Shown: positions 13,515 to 25,751 of the stretch, piece by piece | Position numbering within the stretch: the stretch's first letter is position 1 | Layout of the letters: each line of letters opens with the position of its first letter | Source of the DNA: Chanos chanos | Taxonomy: Eukaryota > Chordata > Actinopteri > Gonorynchiformes > Chanidae | Direction of reading: 5' to 3' | Assembly (NCBI RefSeq): GCF_902362185.1 | Contig: NC_044498.1 | Span: 43,683,036 to 43,747,035 of the forward strand | DNA: 64,000 bases | Made by a program: the position numbers and the translations under genes | The notes under the pieces: model-generated | The model's database searches: none | Told to the model about the DNA's origin: nothing | The model's input: the letters and a program-made list of their open reading frames with translations, nothing else

Positions 13515-13769
13515 CTAAAGTGAGTTCCAGTTAAAACAATCCAAGCTGCGAGGAGCATTTCTTTCTTCTAGAGGAAGCCCGAAAAGGGATAGCATGCCCC
13601 CCCTCGTGAGATCAGATAAAAACCCAACACCTTGCGCTTCTAGTAAGTCGGTCAACTGGCCATACAGCGCATTCAAGAAATCCGATGATCGTCCTCGACT
13701 CGACCCCCTCCCCGTGGTCCCTACATCCTCTGTCGATGCGCAAGGCGCCCGCCCCCCACCAAGGCACAT
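13515..13769 (-). other. Unexplained 84-codon ORF in a CpG-rich patch
   Basis: The ORF starts with ATG at 13769 and stops at 13515. Its centre (SSDFLNALYGQLTDLLEAQG, then VGFLSDLTRGGMLSLFGLPL) reads like an amphipathic, protein-like sequence, and the first 30 residues are Gly/Arg/Ser-rich. The DNA is richer in G, C and CpG than its flanks. I recognise no family, and no clear splice donor follows it. The opposite strand is also open over part of it (13594-13800), so this may be a CpG-rich regulatory patch with chance ORFs, a small orphan gene or the exon of an unknown gene. Confidence 0.25.
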
Positions 13770-14085
13770 TACTAAGGTAGTGTGCCGTACTTACACCTAA
13801 AACCCATTTTGTTCAGTAGACTTATTCGTTTGAATTTAACCGTAGTAATAAATATTGACATTCGCCTTTCTGTTCTCTGAGTACATGATAAATCATTCCC
13901 GAGTTTACGGAATATGGTGATCAAAGAACTTAGTTATCAAGCAGAAGTGAATTTGAAGAGTATTATTTTACATGCTACTTTAATGCTATAATTTAATATA
14001 AGTTCGTGTTAATGAACAGTTGCTTTGAATAATTTGTAGGTTCGGTGTTCAGAGTACTCAACTAAAAACTCTCTCTCTCTCTCTG

Positions 14086-14346
14086 AAGGTCAAACACAGG
14101 AATAACCATTAGCTATGTTTTTAATATTATATAACAACACCTCTTTTAAGCAGTGAAATACAGAGCAAAATTCAGAAGTCTACAAAAAAATCACATTACT
14201 TTACAAGGTCAGTTACACTGTAACTCTCTAAAAAGATTAACACTTGAGTCAAGTTCATACTCAGATATACATTTCACTAGGACTCTGTCCAGCTCCTTGT
14301 AAGAGGCCAGTTTCACAAGTGGTGCTCTTCAGGAGCCACTGAAGCA
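14086..14346. repeat. Segmental duplication, copy A
   Basis: This 261-bp block is repeated at 15243-15525. The two copies are nearly identical apart from a 20-bp insertion in copy B, two 1-bp length changes in T and A runs, and a few substitutions. Both copies follow a (CT)n tract. Confidence 0.9.
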
Positions 14347-15105
14347 TACAGACAAGTCTCCACTGAACTAATGCTTCAAACAGGACTCAGTAATGAGTTT
14401 ACTAAGTAATTGTGCAGGCCAGGGTTTGGACTGCTAAAAATATCAAATGCACATTTAGACCAGTTTTGGCAACAAAAGCCTACTGAGCTACCACACGCTC
14501 AGTCATCCAGTTTGGAGGGACAACCTGAACTAGAGAGAGAGAGAGAGAGAGTATAACTCACATACATTAAACCTGTCAACTACAAATTTCCACAGCATGT
14601 GCAACATTTTTGAAATGTTATACACATCCTCTGGTCTAGCCTTTTCTAACTGAAGTTAATTCAATTAAATGAGTATTTAAATTGAAACCCGAACTCCATG
14701 TCTGGTCAGGACATCAAAAGCAAAACATTTGAAAAGGGATGCTGAAAATGTCCTATAGTAGGCACACAGATTCCTGTACAAACATGTTTTGGAACATTAG
14801 ACCTGCATACAGATACGGTGTGTCAGCCATATCAGGGTAAAAAGCTTGTTGTTAAAGCTACAGAAGAAAGAGAATGTTCCAGTCATCTTAGGACAGCGAT
14901 TCAGCTGAAACAGGAGGTCAGCGTTACAGGCTGTTTAGATAGTACTTATCACATACACATGAAGTCATTTCACACTAGCAGTTGTCCTCTGAGTGCACTT
15001 TCATGAAACATTGACTTTTTTTTTTTTCTTCTTTTCCTGGTTATCCTGACCGATCCCCTTTCTCTGTATGTGTTACTCACCAATCACATCTTTGTTTCAT
15101 TCTAG

Positions 15106-15111
15106 TTTATT
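15106..15111 (-). terminator. Candidate vti1b polyadenylation signal
   Basis: TTTATT on the plus strand reads as AATAAA on the minus strand, about 0.9 kb after the vti1b stop. This is inference only. Confidence 0.4.
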
Positions 15112-15242
15112 CTGGTTCCACTGGGCATCGTTCCTTGCTTTTGTCATTTACTGTGACCATGTCACACATGCAGCACAAGGGTGAAAACACACACATAAAT
15201 AGACAAATACACACACACACTCTCTCTCTCTCTCTCTTTTTC

Positions 15243-15525
15243 AAGGTCAAACACAGGAATAACCATTAGCTATGTTTTTTAATATTATATAACAACACCT
15301 CTTTTAAGCGGTGAAATACAGAGCAAAATTCAGAAGTTTAAAAAAAAAATCACATTACTTTACAAGGTCAGTTACACTGTAACTCTAGCTAAGTAGTTGA
15401 TTAGTGCTAAAAAGATTAACACTTGAGTCAAGTTCATACTCAGATATACATTTCACTAGGACTCTGTCCAGCTCCTTGTAAGAGGCCAGCTTCACAAGTG
15501 GTGCTCTTCAGGAACCACTGAAGCA
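15243..15525. repeat. Segmental duplication, copy B
   Basis: Second copy of the block at 14086-14346, in the same orientation and about 1.16 kb away. It carries 20 extra bases (AGCTAAGTAGTTGATTAGTG) after TAACTCT. If vti1b ends at the reverse AATAAA at 15106-15111, only this copy lies in its 3' UTR. Confidence 0.9.
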
Positions 15526-16006
15526 AGTTCTGAATTGCCTTCCATCCTGTGGTCTAAGGCATCAGAGGAAGGGTTTAAAATAAACTGCACATGTCTCTCC
15601 ATGGCAAGCATGGCTCAGTCACATGAGTTTCCACAGCTAAATCAAAGAGCATAGTGAAAATCCATTGAGATCAGTATCTAAATGTTTTCCTTCCATGTGA
15701 GGTGGGTACATGGAACCGTCTCCACTTTCCTCAGAGTAGGAAAAGACCCTCTCTGCTCCTTGACCTCTAACGTGACTCCCGCACAGAGGAAGAGTTGCGG
15801 AAGAGTGACAGAGGTGGAAAGAAGATAAAAGTCTATTGTGGCAACATGCTGTTGTTTCAAGTCAAGCTTGGTGAACGATGGAGGATATCACCTCATGATG
15901 TTGCCAAAAAGAAAAAAAAAAAAAAAGGTGAGAAGTGGAGGAGACGGGAGAGGAGGAGAGACCAAACACACGTAGGCCGTGTTGCTCTTTTGACGACGCG
16001 TGTTCC

Positions 16007-19000
16007 TTATTTACGAAAGAACTTGAGGTACACCACAGCTCCTAGGATGGCCAGTTCCATGAGAATGATAACAGAGAGCAGTAGTTTGTTTGTCATCAGC
16101 CTGTGAGAGAAAAAAACAGGGCAGGTGGTCTCATTTAGACAGGAAACCATTTGAGAGCAGTGGTTACTGTAAAAACAACTTAACCACCGCTCCAGTGAGA
16201 GCAAAATATTTCAGACAATTTGCCACTGTGCCATCAAATACCAAGACGTATCTTGTGCACTACCTGAAACTTACAGATACTCAGGCAGAATCGCAGATCT
16301 GAGGAGTGACCATCAAAGAATGTGTTGCAGAACAGACTGGACATTGCCAAAGTTTTTTTGTGAAAAGTACAGAATGTTCTAGACGCAATGTAGAAAGACA
16401 AAAAAGTTTCTACAGATCACATGTTTCAAAACTTCAAAGCAGAACTTGCTGACGCAACTCACCTTCGTGACATAGCGCGTAGAATCTTCCTGCTTCGGCT
16501 GAGGTTCTCACCAGTGTTAATTAGCTGGGCGGGTAAAGCACAACAGGAAGTAGACAGGATTAAACCAGATTGTGGGACTATTTAGGTTACAAAAGCAGTG
16601 AGGCACATATTCTCTGCGACTCACTGTAGCGTCATGTACAAAACATCTTGTGAAACCATCCCTCCTTCCATCAGTCAGTTTATACAACTGTTTCCTTTCT
16701 CTTTCAACTCTCTTTTCTAAAACTCGCAAACTTTTCTTGTCAATCTTTCCCTGACTTTTTTCTTTCTCTCTTTCTCTGTCTCACCCGGTCTCGTGTGCGG
16801 TCAAGCTGTTCCCTCTGTTCTCCGAGCTCCTCAATAATGTCGGCACCGATCTGGTCGGTTTCTGCGGCGATTCGTTGGCTGCGCTCAATACTCTGCGAAG
16901 CACTGTTCAAGGATTCTGTTCCTTGGATCAGCAAGGCACGCTGGGACTGCATATATGTCTGTTTGATGAGAGCAAACATATCGATCATGTGAACGTAATT
17001 GAAAAATAAAAAACAGAAAAAGTACAAGGGGCAGTGCAGAGGACAAGTACAAAATAAAACTGGAACAATGCACACAGTTACGGTTTCGTAATGTACATGC
17101 TGACTGAGAGGTGTGTATGCCAAAAAATCTGTAACTCTTTTCTCCTGAGCTGAAGCCTTACATCATGAAACAAAATATGAAAGGAATTTCGTAACTTTCA
17201 AGTGCTTCAGAGGTGTACACGACAAAGTGTGATTCACTGATAAGTGAATTGACATCTAGTTCTACTGAGGGTCGATGGTGGCTGTGAGGTGGATTACTGT
17301 TTTGTCTCTACGTTGCTATGGAAACTTATGCTCCCCACCTAACCTGCGCCTGAGGGTATTTAGTTGACAAATCAGAATTCTAAGAATCCTGACGTCATGC
17401 TCTTTTTTAAAATCCAGAGTAACCCAGTTCTCACATAACGAGGTATACAACAAGTATATTTAACACTTATATAAAATATCACAAACGGAAAAGAAGTCAA
17501 AAGAACAACTAAATATGCCCTTTAAATTAAATAGTAACAACACTAATTACATTAGGTGACTACTTTATTAAGTGTTTATTATTGTACATGTTGGAATTTA
17601 TACATTTACGTGGTCAGCTACTTTTGATCTTGGCACTTAGTATCGCATTATCGCATTAGGAATTTATTTCCTCTTTACAGCCGAAGGAGACTGCCCTGAT
17701 TTTCTCAGTTTTTGCACTGTCAGCGATCCACCCATCTTCATTTAACTTTGCACTCAGCTAGATTGCGAAAATTTATTGTCAACTTCCACTGTGTAATCAA
17801 TCCCAGATGGGAACATGTAGTTTGGTGAGGCCAACTAACTTTAAAAAAATTCTGAATATTTGTAACCTGCTTTGTGACATAACACTCAGCCGGCAGGCAA
17901 GTCACGTAAATTTAAATGCCATTCTACCCTTAACTGGACATAATAAAGTACTAGGCCTAAAATGCAGCGACATCTGACAAAATTTTTATATTTATATGAA
18001 CTGGCAACGTCCACTGAAGTAGAGCTTCTAAAATTAAACTTGAAATGTCTTCAACCTATCATTTGTGTACAGCCTCCCTGTACTTAGCTGAACCCTGTCT
18101 CTGGTGACATCTTTAAATGATTAACACTCACACTGTGGTCATTATCTGCGGCATACAGTCCCTGCCTGCTGTCTCCTGGGTGGCCAGAGAAACCCTGGCC
18201 TGGTTCTGAGCTCCTTATGTCTCTCTGGAGCTTCCCAAGGTCTCTGCGGTACAGTCGCACCTTCGTGGACATGGGGTTCCTGAAGGAGGAGGGTGCGTAC
18301 ATCAGCTCCTTCTCCATGCCCTGCAGCTGGGGATTCAACACACATGAACTTAAAACACAGTCATGTGGAAACCATGACTGCTTTGGTTTACATATTACGT
18401 AATGCTTTCAGCTGTTTGTGACTCGAGACTTGTCGGTTAGAGACATTATGGTGCTCTGTCGCCCCCTGGTGTAACACACCGACATTGGAGAAAATAAATA
18501 CCCATTTTCAAACAGAAGGACCAGTCTACATGCAATCTTTCAAATATCTGAAGTTCTTTGTGGTGAAAACTTCCACCTCAAAACTGGCCAGTGAGAAATT
18601 TAAATATGCATACCACTTCCTCTGCCTCCCCCAATCTCTCATCAAAGACTCTCACCAGCCTCTTCTTCTCCTCTGGAAAAGACATAAATAAAATACACTG
18701 ACCAAAGCAACGGCCAGAATACTTGAAGAGAACAACAAACTAAAACTGTTTAACAATCCATTCTTACTCTGAATGCCAAAGAGTACACAGTAACCTGATG
18801 GACGGAGTATTCCATTATTTCCTGAATTCATTTGAGAGGAAAGAGTACAGCTCTGAATTTCAAGATGTTTTTTGAGGAGTTAAGACTTGCGTGGAGATTG
18901 CACATAAATGGACATAAAATGATGGCAATCAGCTATGTTAACTTCCTGCAAAGGCTGGGGACAAATTTGGACCTGATATTTGAACCCTTTCAGTAATTTT

Positions 19001-19828
19001 GTATCAACAACAAACTTTGTTTTCGTAGATAAGGGGGTCATTGCGCGTGGTGGGTCTTGACTCCTCCCATAGTCTTACACCATCCTCCATTTGTATCATT
19101 TGCTTTCAAATAGCGTTTCAAACACACCTAGACTACATAATGTAACCTGTGCAACCGAAAAGCATCGTCTGTATGAAGAAAGCGCACATTTCAATGGATG
19201 TGAAATATATTCACCGTGACATTCTGAGCTTTATTTTTGTGTATTTAACAAATCGCACTGTCACCGACTGGAAAGAGCACATTTATAGATCGATCGGAAA
19301 TCTGTAAGTGCGAATATCGGCCGGCTGCCTGGACTGGAGAAACTCAAAAGTCCAATTCTGATGACTGACCTGAGAAGCTATTTTATCCATAAGCGACCAC
19401 AAACATATCTTCATTCAACAAATGTATTTATCAAAAGGCATTTGATCGGCCGAACTAAATCCACTGGTTCTACAGCGAAAATGTGTGGTTGTCCCCAGTG
19501 CATCACCTACAGAACCCAAGAATGAGAAAATCACCACCAAAAATGATCAACCTTGGCACTGTAACTGCTGTCCAGTGTCAACGAAAATCGATCATACGGC
19601 GCTTTGTTACAGTTCCCACGTTATTCAACAATTTTCCTGCAAGTCATCTGGTTGACGTTACTGAAGTCTACTTTAAGCTGTCAATAACTGATCTGCATGA
19701 AAGTTATTTGATGTAATTAACTTAAAATTACCTCCGTGACACCGCAACACTCGTTCAGGCATCAGTTTTAGTTCCTCATACAAGGATTTATAGATCTCAT
19801 GAAGCTTCTCAAATTCCTCCGACGACAT
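16007..19828 (-). CDS. vti1b: Vesicle transport SNARE VTI1B
   Basis: Qb-SNARE that pairs with syntaxin-7/8 and VAMP8 in late endosome and lysosome fusion. Six exons, read leftward: 19828-19732, 18672-18614, 18326-18132, 16958-16785, 16524-16463 and 16100-16007, giving 226 residues (human VTI1B has 232). The N-terminal helical region starts MSSDEFEKLHEIYKSLYEEL. The segment MYAPSSFRNPMSTKVRLYRR precedes the linker. The SNARE helix covers about residues 133-195 (TESLNSASQSIERSQRIAAE, then TDQIGADIIEELGEQREQLD). A single C-terminal transmembrane segment (LLLSVIILMELAILGAVVYL, about 202-221) ends in KFFRK. I chose the exon-4 acceptor at 16958, not the inner AG at 16946, because it restores TYMQSQRALL, which parallels the human protein. 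Divergent from the rdh gene. Confidence 0.96.
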
Positions 19829-20723
19829 TTTGTCGTTATTTTAGTTGATATTATTAAGCCTTCTCGCTAAATCCAAAATGGATAAGAAGTGACAAATAAT
19901 GTTCGAAAGTACAGGATTAGATTTGTAAAACAGCTTAGTTTTTTCAGCAATAACAAGATCCTCGAGACAAGAAACTGACGCTTCCTGACCGGACCTTGTG
20001 ATCATGTGTGACCGATCAATTGCCGTTCATCACACAATATAGATCAGAACTCAAAGTATTTTATGGAATAACAGCAAATAATATCTACAATAAACGTAGA
20101 GTCTTCTCATAGTTGTAATCAAAGGCAACTGAAATGAAAAATCACAATTTCATTTTTCTGACTTAACTACGGAGCATTCTATTTAGGCATGCGAAAGGCG
20201 GCCATCATGGACTGATGCACTATGGTCTCTGAAGTTTTTGTTGCAAGACTGTCTTAAACAAACATATTATATTGTAATGATAGTTTGCAGCAGTTTATGA
20301 GTATCACTTTTTAATCACATTTGCCGTTCAAATAAATGGCGCTAAAGCTATGGACTAATACAGAGCGCTTAATAGTCGAGTATATAATCTTATAATGATT
20401 AAATTACAGACCAATATTTCAGTTAAAAAAAGACTAACAGCATTGTTACAGAATTAGATAGCGTGTGGTTATGGTAAAACAAATGTGGAAGTCTGTTATT
20501 ACTTGCGTCTTCCAAGACCGAATAACCATAAACGGGTCAATCAATTATGAGGACTGCTTCAGCAAGGGAGAAAACTACAATCCCATGATGCAATTTAAAG
20601 AACATCACAGCTGTATTGCGAGCATCGGGAGCAAAAGGCAGTTTTCATACAAGCACTAAGCCACAGTGTAGGCAAGAATTTGTCACACTCTAATACTCAG
20701 GAACATCAGAACAGACGTTTAGC
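19829..20723. promoter_or_regulatory. Divergent vti1b/rdh promoter region
   Basis: The 0.9 kb between two start codons facing away from each other. It contains ACTACAATCCCATGATGCA at 20574-20592, close to the vertebrate ZNF143 consensus, and an ATGGCG word near 20336. No ORF of note. The 5' UTRs of both genes probably lie at its ends. Confidence 0.5.
20574..20592 (+). promoter_or_regulatory. ZNF143-like site (ACTACAA plus TCCCATGATGC)
   Basis: The two halves of the ZNF143/SBF motif, ACTACAA and CCCANNATGC, occur in order with one base fewer between them than in the usual consensus. It lies 132 bp upstream of the rdh start codon, in a divergent promoter, where such sites are often found. Binding is not shown. 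Confidence 0.45.
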
Positions 20724-23700
20724 ATGATGACGATCGTATGGATACTAGCAGGATTCGGGGTCGTCGTGCTGCTAATGATTCTGTTCGCCCCGCACATCAG
20801 GTGGGTTATTCCTAGTTTAGTGGTATGTCAGTGGACAGTACGATGTAGCGGGAGTTTACATCCTTAATTCTTAATTTCATATAGCAGGTAATAGGGGCTG
20901 TATGGAGACATTATGTGAGAAACGGACTGAGAAACGAAGTGCAAACAGTAAATATTTGATAACACTTGGAAACAATAATGTGAAATATCCATATATTTGC
21001 GACAAAGCGAAATTAGTGCACTGGTGTGTAAAGTGTATACGGTTATACAGTTTAATACGGTCTCAGCTGAATACATTGCAGAACCACATATTTCTCAAAA
21101 AAAAAAAACCCAAAAAACCTGAAGCTGATGACAATTATTCGTATTTTAATAAAGCAAATGTGCACTGAGCACAGGAGATGTTTGACTAGGATAGTAACCG
21201 CCTCCGCTCTGCATATGATCTGCTTCGAATCTCATCCAATGGGCTCTGCACATAGGCGGAGTTATATCGTATGTATTTTCCGTTCACAGTGTCATTGGTT
21301 GCAGTTGATTGGTGGCGTGTCAGTACTTAGGGCGTATGACTTGACATTGAAGTACTAATGGTTATCTGCATGTGTTTAATTATTTTGCGGGAGAACATTG
21401 TGTATTTATCAGCCAGTAACGACGAAGAAATGCGACACTGGTACTCCATTGAAAGTGCGAATTCACTTTGAATCCCATAACTGTTTTTACTAGAGATGTA
21501 TACGACTGTCACATCATATATTCCAATTCCCTTCCAATGGGAGCTTTTACAGCAGAGTTCAGAATTCACGTGTTCACCCTACAGTTGTACTGGTACCTTT
21601 TGGTGCCATGTCAATATTACATAATATTATGGTGAAGTGAATGAAAAATTGCATCGGTATTACAATGTTGTAATAAAGCCATAGAATCAACGGTATGCTT
21701 TGGCTGAAAAGCACTGACATTGGCAGTATTTAGCCGCGATTAGTGAGGGCTCTGATCCCAAGTTTGATTGTGGCTTTGCAGGAAATATGCTGGAGGAGGA
21801 GTGTGTCTATCCCAGGCGAGGCTGGATGGGAAGACTGTGCTGATCACAGGAGCAAACAGGGGTATCGGAAAGGAAACTGCGCTGGACCTTGCTGGACGTG
21901 GTAAGACAGTAAAAATCCTTTCAGTGGCCTATGTAACACTGCAGTACCATAGTTAAAAACAAAAAGTGCTGGGCTCTTTATTGTACCCATCAGGAAATGG
22001 ATTTTGGTTCCCAAATGTGGCATGCTTTTACTTCTCTAGAGCAAAGCAAGGAATCAAAGGGTTTTATTATCTAAATATACCGTTTACAGAGTTGTTTGTT
22101 TAGCCATACTGAAGCGACTGTTTCGAGTAGAGAAAGACTGCGAGTCTCTGACCACAGGTGCCCGTGTGATCATGGCATGCCGTGATGTTGAGAAGGGTGA
22201 GGAGGTGGCGGCGGAGATCCGCACAAGGATTGGAGGAGCTCAGGTGGAGGTGCGGGAGTTGGACCTGGCCGATACACGCTCCATAAGAGCCTTTGCCCAG
22301 AAGTTCCTCAGAGGTACCACTCTTCAGGACCTAAACTAATCATTAGACCACTTCCATAACTAAACTGTAACTTTGAAACTGATAACTCCTTACTCATGAA
22401 AAACAGCCAAATGGCTTTTTATTTGTGCAAATATATCTACCAATAAGCACTTATCGCTTCACAGTAACTGAACATGAAAGGTTGGAGTCAAACTTAAATC
22501 CAGGCTCAATCAGTTGAACTTTCTCTATTTCTTTATTACTCACAAAGCCATAAAACAAACTTTTCTTTCTTCACTTCTTTCTCTTCTGTCAACAGAGGTG
22601 AATCAACTGCATGTCCTAATCAACAATGCAGGAGTGATGATGTGCCCTTACATGAAAACTGCAGATGGTTTTGAAATGCAGCTGGGTGTCAATCACCTTG
22701 GTGAGTGTAGAGTTGGTTGACATGGCGATAATTCCACTCACTTCTGGCAACAGATGTATGAATGGTTCAAATGCACAAAGAACCCCCACCGAGAACATAC
22801 TCACAAATTGTTGATACTACTTCTACATATCAGCTAGTTAATCAGATTGAAACTTTGTTCTTATTTCCCTCTGTAGGTCACTTTCTGCTGACATACCTCC
22901 TGATTGGTCTGCTGAAGCGCAGTGCCCCGTCACGTATCTTGGTAGTTTCCTCTTTAGCCCACAACTTTGGCTGGATCCGCTTCCACGACCTGCACAGCCA
23001 GGGGAGCTACAATAGTGGCCTTGCCTACTGCCAGAGCAAGCTAGCCAATGTGCTTTTCACACGCGAACTAGCTCGCAGGCTCAGAGGTATGCTGCTAGTT
23101 GGACCAAAGAAAAAAAAAAAACTAACTTTACTGTTAAATGCTGTGTCAGCCGTTTAAGCAAATTGTTTATGTTGTCCTGAATATGAGCATGTGCAATAAG
23201 AATCCATCAGGGCAGAGCATCCAGCGAAGAATGCCAAGCAGTAGAAAGTGCTTAACATTGTGATGGTTTCATTGGTCTCCTTGACAACCTATTCTGTCCT
23301 CAGAGGAGCCCACGAATAAATGTTTTACCCCAACTTTTGACATCACCGTGTAGGTTCCAATGTGACGGTGAATTCGGTGCACCCAGGGTCCGTTCACACA
23401 GATCTGCTTCGGCACTCCACCATCATGACTCTACTGTTCACGGCCTTTTCCTTGTTTGTGAAGACCCCTCGGGAGGGAGCACAGACCTCCATCTACTGCT
23501 CTGTGGCTGAAGAGCTCCAGTCTATCTCTGGGAAACATTTCAGGTGAGAGAGCCGTCGAAAAAGAAGATTAAAGATTAAGATTAAATCTCCGTGATCGCG
23601 CGCACACACACACACACACTGTGAGCAGTGAATTTGACCTCTGCATGTAACCCATCCTTACACACCACACATCCTTATTGAGCACACACACGACCACTCA

Positions 23701-24123
23701 GCACGTGGGGGGCAGCATACCTGCACCCAGGGAGCAGTTGGGGGTTAAGTGCCTTGTGTTATCAAGTATTTACTGCCCCAAACCCTTCTCTAGTGAAAAT
23801 ATGGATTATATAAAACCTCTTTCGTTAAGGTTTCACTATTTTGTGTTAATTTTGACTTTCTGTTGAAAGATTAGTTTCTGTAGAAAGACAGAGGGACCAC
23901 TCTCGGTTTAGATCATTTACACAGGGTTACGGAAATTGTGACATATTACGTGTGGTTTATTACCCTTCAGTACAAATGCAAGAACAACACTCTCATGAAC
24001 ATTTCCTCTCTCTCTTCCAGTGACTGTGCTCCTGCCTTCGTGGCCCCTCAGGGTCGAAGCGAAGAGACGGCACGCAAACTCTGGGACGTCAGCTGTGAAC
24101 TGCTGGGCATTGAGTGGGACTGA
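20724..24123 (+). CDS. rdh12: Retinol dehydrogenase, RDH11/RDH12 type (short-chain dehydrogenase)
   Basis: NADP(H)-dependent SDR that reduces retinaldehydes at the ER or photoreceptor membrane. Seven exons: 20724-20800, 21782-21900, 22158-22313, 22596-22700, 22877-23086, 23354-23543 and 24021-24123, giving 319 residues (human RDH12 316, RDH11 318). The N-terminal hydrophobic anchor is at about 3-23. The Rossmann motif TGANRGIG is at 48-55, NNAG at 127-130, Ser at 177/178 and the catalytic YCQSK at 203-207. [13 protein letters not shown] agrees with NADP preference. The second ATG (20727) is an equally possible start. Position between vti1b and zfyve26 matches the mammalian RDH11-RDH12 pair, but only one copy is present, so the assignment to 12 rather than 11 is inference. 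Confidence 0.93.
23563..23765 (+). repeat. Fish-type dispersed SINE-like repeat fragment
   Basis: In rdh intron 6. The words GAATTTGACCTCTGCATGTA, ACCCATCCTTA, GGGGGCAG and CCAGGGAGCAGTTGGGGGTT followed by GTGCCTTG occur in the order seen in a non-coding dispersed repeat common in teleost genomes. A short (CA)n expansion sits inside it. I do not give a family name because I cannot run a repeat library. There are no clear target duplications. Confidence 0.55.
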
Positions 24124-25168
24124 GACCCCATTTGACTTGTCCTCATATCTCTTCTCATCTTTCAGTTCATCCGTTCTCGAAGTTCATTCGAGTTGATCAC
24201 TTGCCAATTTTTGTCCTGCTTTCATATGCTCTCTCGAGACCATACACTCAGACCTCCACCACCCCTGTCCTTAAACATAAACACATTTAGTTTTCATTTC
24301 AGTTTTTTCCCCCTCTTCCGAGTTCTACCATTTGCCAGTGTTCCTTGGTCATACTGTGGTGTGTCGCATCAGCAACAGGGTGACCATACTTTATGGAGTG
24401 AACCTGTGGAGGCTATGTGGTAACATTACTCTTAAGAGCTTAGCCCACAGAGAACTGCATTATGGGTGGCATCACTTTGTCATTTTGATTTTCGTTAATG
24501 TATGGATTATTAGGGTTTGGGTTTTTTTTGAGGGGTTTTCATCTTCAACCTGTCTGTTTAAATGCTGCTTCTTTATCATACCCACTACAGCAGTCCTTGT
24601 GAAGCTGCTTAAAACTCAAGTCTTTTATACAAATGTGAACATGCCTTTTATTATCTTTACACTCATGATCATGTTTGAATATTTCAGTATATATATTGTG
24701 AGGAAAAACACACTGGATTTCTTAATTTTTGATGTTATTTTTCTGGTTGTCTGCACATAAGCAGAGACATTACAATGATTCTTTACTACTTTATTAGTAC
24801 TGTAACCGTCACCAGAATTACAGACCATAATTTGCATATCAATCTGGTAACACATTTATCTTTAATGATTTCATTAAGTTCATTAACTGACAACAGTTGG
24901 TAATATTCAGTTGGAGACACCTTCCAAAATGATTTCATTCGGAGATGAGGAATCACACATTAAGGTATCGTTTTGAAATCTGAGATGTTTTTTGTCATGA
25001 ATTAGGTTTTATTATGTGTTTAGCGTGTGAGTAATTTTTTCGAGATATGTGTAACTCAGGTGTGCTGGCAGTGCCACTAAAGTGCAATACTAATAGGACT
25101 ATCAGTCCAAGTAGTGGGAGACTGCGAGGAACATTCATCCACAAATCTCTCACACACGCCTGCATTCG

Positions 25169-25207
25169 CACACATACACACACACACACACGCGCGCGCG
25201 CGCATGC
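25169..25207. repeat. (CA)n followed by (CG)n alternating tract
   Basis: An alternating purine-pyrimidine run ending in about seven CG steps and CATGC, between two convergent genes. Confidence 0.9.
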
Positions 25208-25719
25208 TGACTGCATAGTGCTCTGATTGGTAACTGCTGTTCCAGCACACTGGGGGAAAGTGGAGACTAGCTCTATAGTTGTAAGCAATGATACTGAAAT
25301 ATTTAAAAAGGCCATTTTGATAAACATAGTTTTAAAGAATGCATTGCTGTATTACAGTTTTTTAAAAAGGAAAGTGAAGCCATTTGATGGTATAAACCCT
25401 GTAACAGTCTGATATATATTAATATGTATATGCATATTGTAAACGGGGTTAAAGCACAAATTTTTTTCCAAATGTGGCAGAGGATGTGCTTTAGAATACA
25501 GAAAAAAAAAATCAGTTCCCTTTAGATGTTGTTTCCCCTTTAACTGATTGATCGACATATTGAAGGCAAACACGTGAATATTAAACATTTATAAACATAT
25601 AACTCATTTAGACACAAATTAGCTTTAGTATTCACACAGGTCAGGGAGGAGACCATTAAACACTGAAGTAAGCTCATCCACACATTGTCACATTCACAGG
25701 AGGGGGAAAAACAGTCACA

Positions 25720-25751
<32 letters not shown>

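Larger units (their letters stand above)
11982..16006. other. arg2-vti1b convergent intergenic region
   Basis: This holds the arg2 3' UTR (to about 12990), an unexplained CpG-rich ORF at 13515-13769 on the minus strand, a duplicated block of about 260-280 bp at 14086-14346 and 15243-15525, (CT)n and (GA)n tracts, and the probable vti1b 3' UTR at the right end. A reverse AATAAA at 15106-15111 may end vti1b. No other gene was recognised. Confidence 0.6.

Noticed and set aside
16946-16958. Inner AG (GCAG|TCCCAG) as acceptor for vti1b exon 4
   Set aside because: It keeps the frame but drops TYMQ, which parallels the residues before SQRA in mammalian VTI1B; the outer AG at 16958 was preferred.
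24332-24760. 142-codon plus-strand ORF after the rdh stop
   Set aside because: The text is AT-driven Phe/Ile/Val-rich, matches no family, and lies where the rdh 3' UTR is expected.
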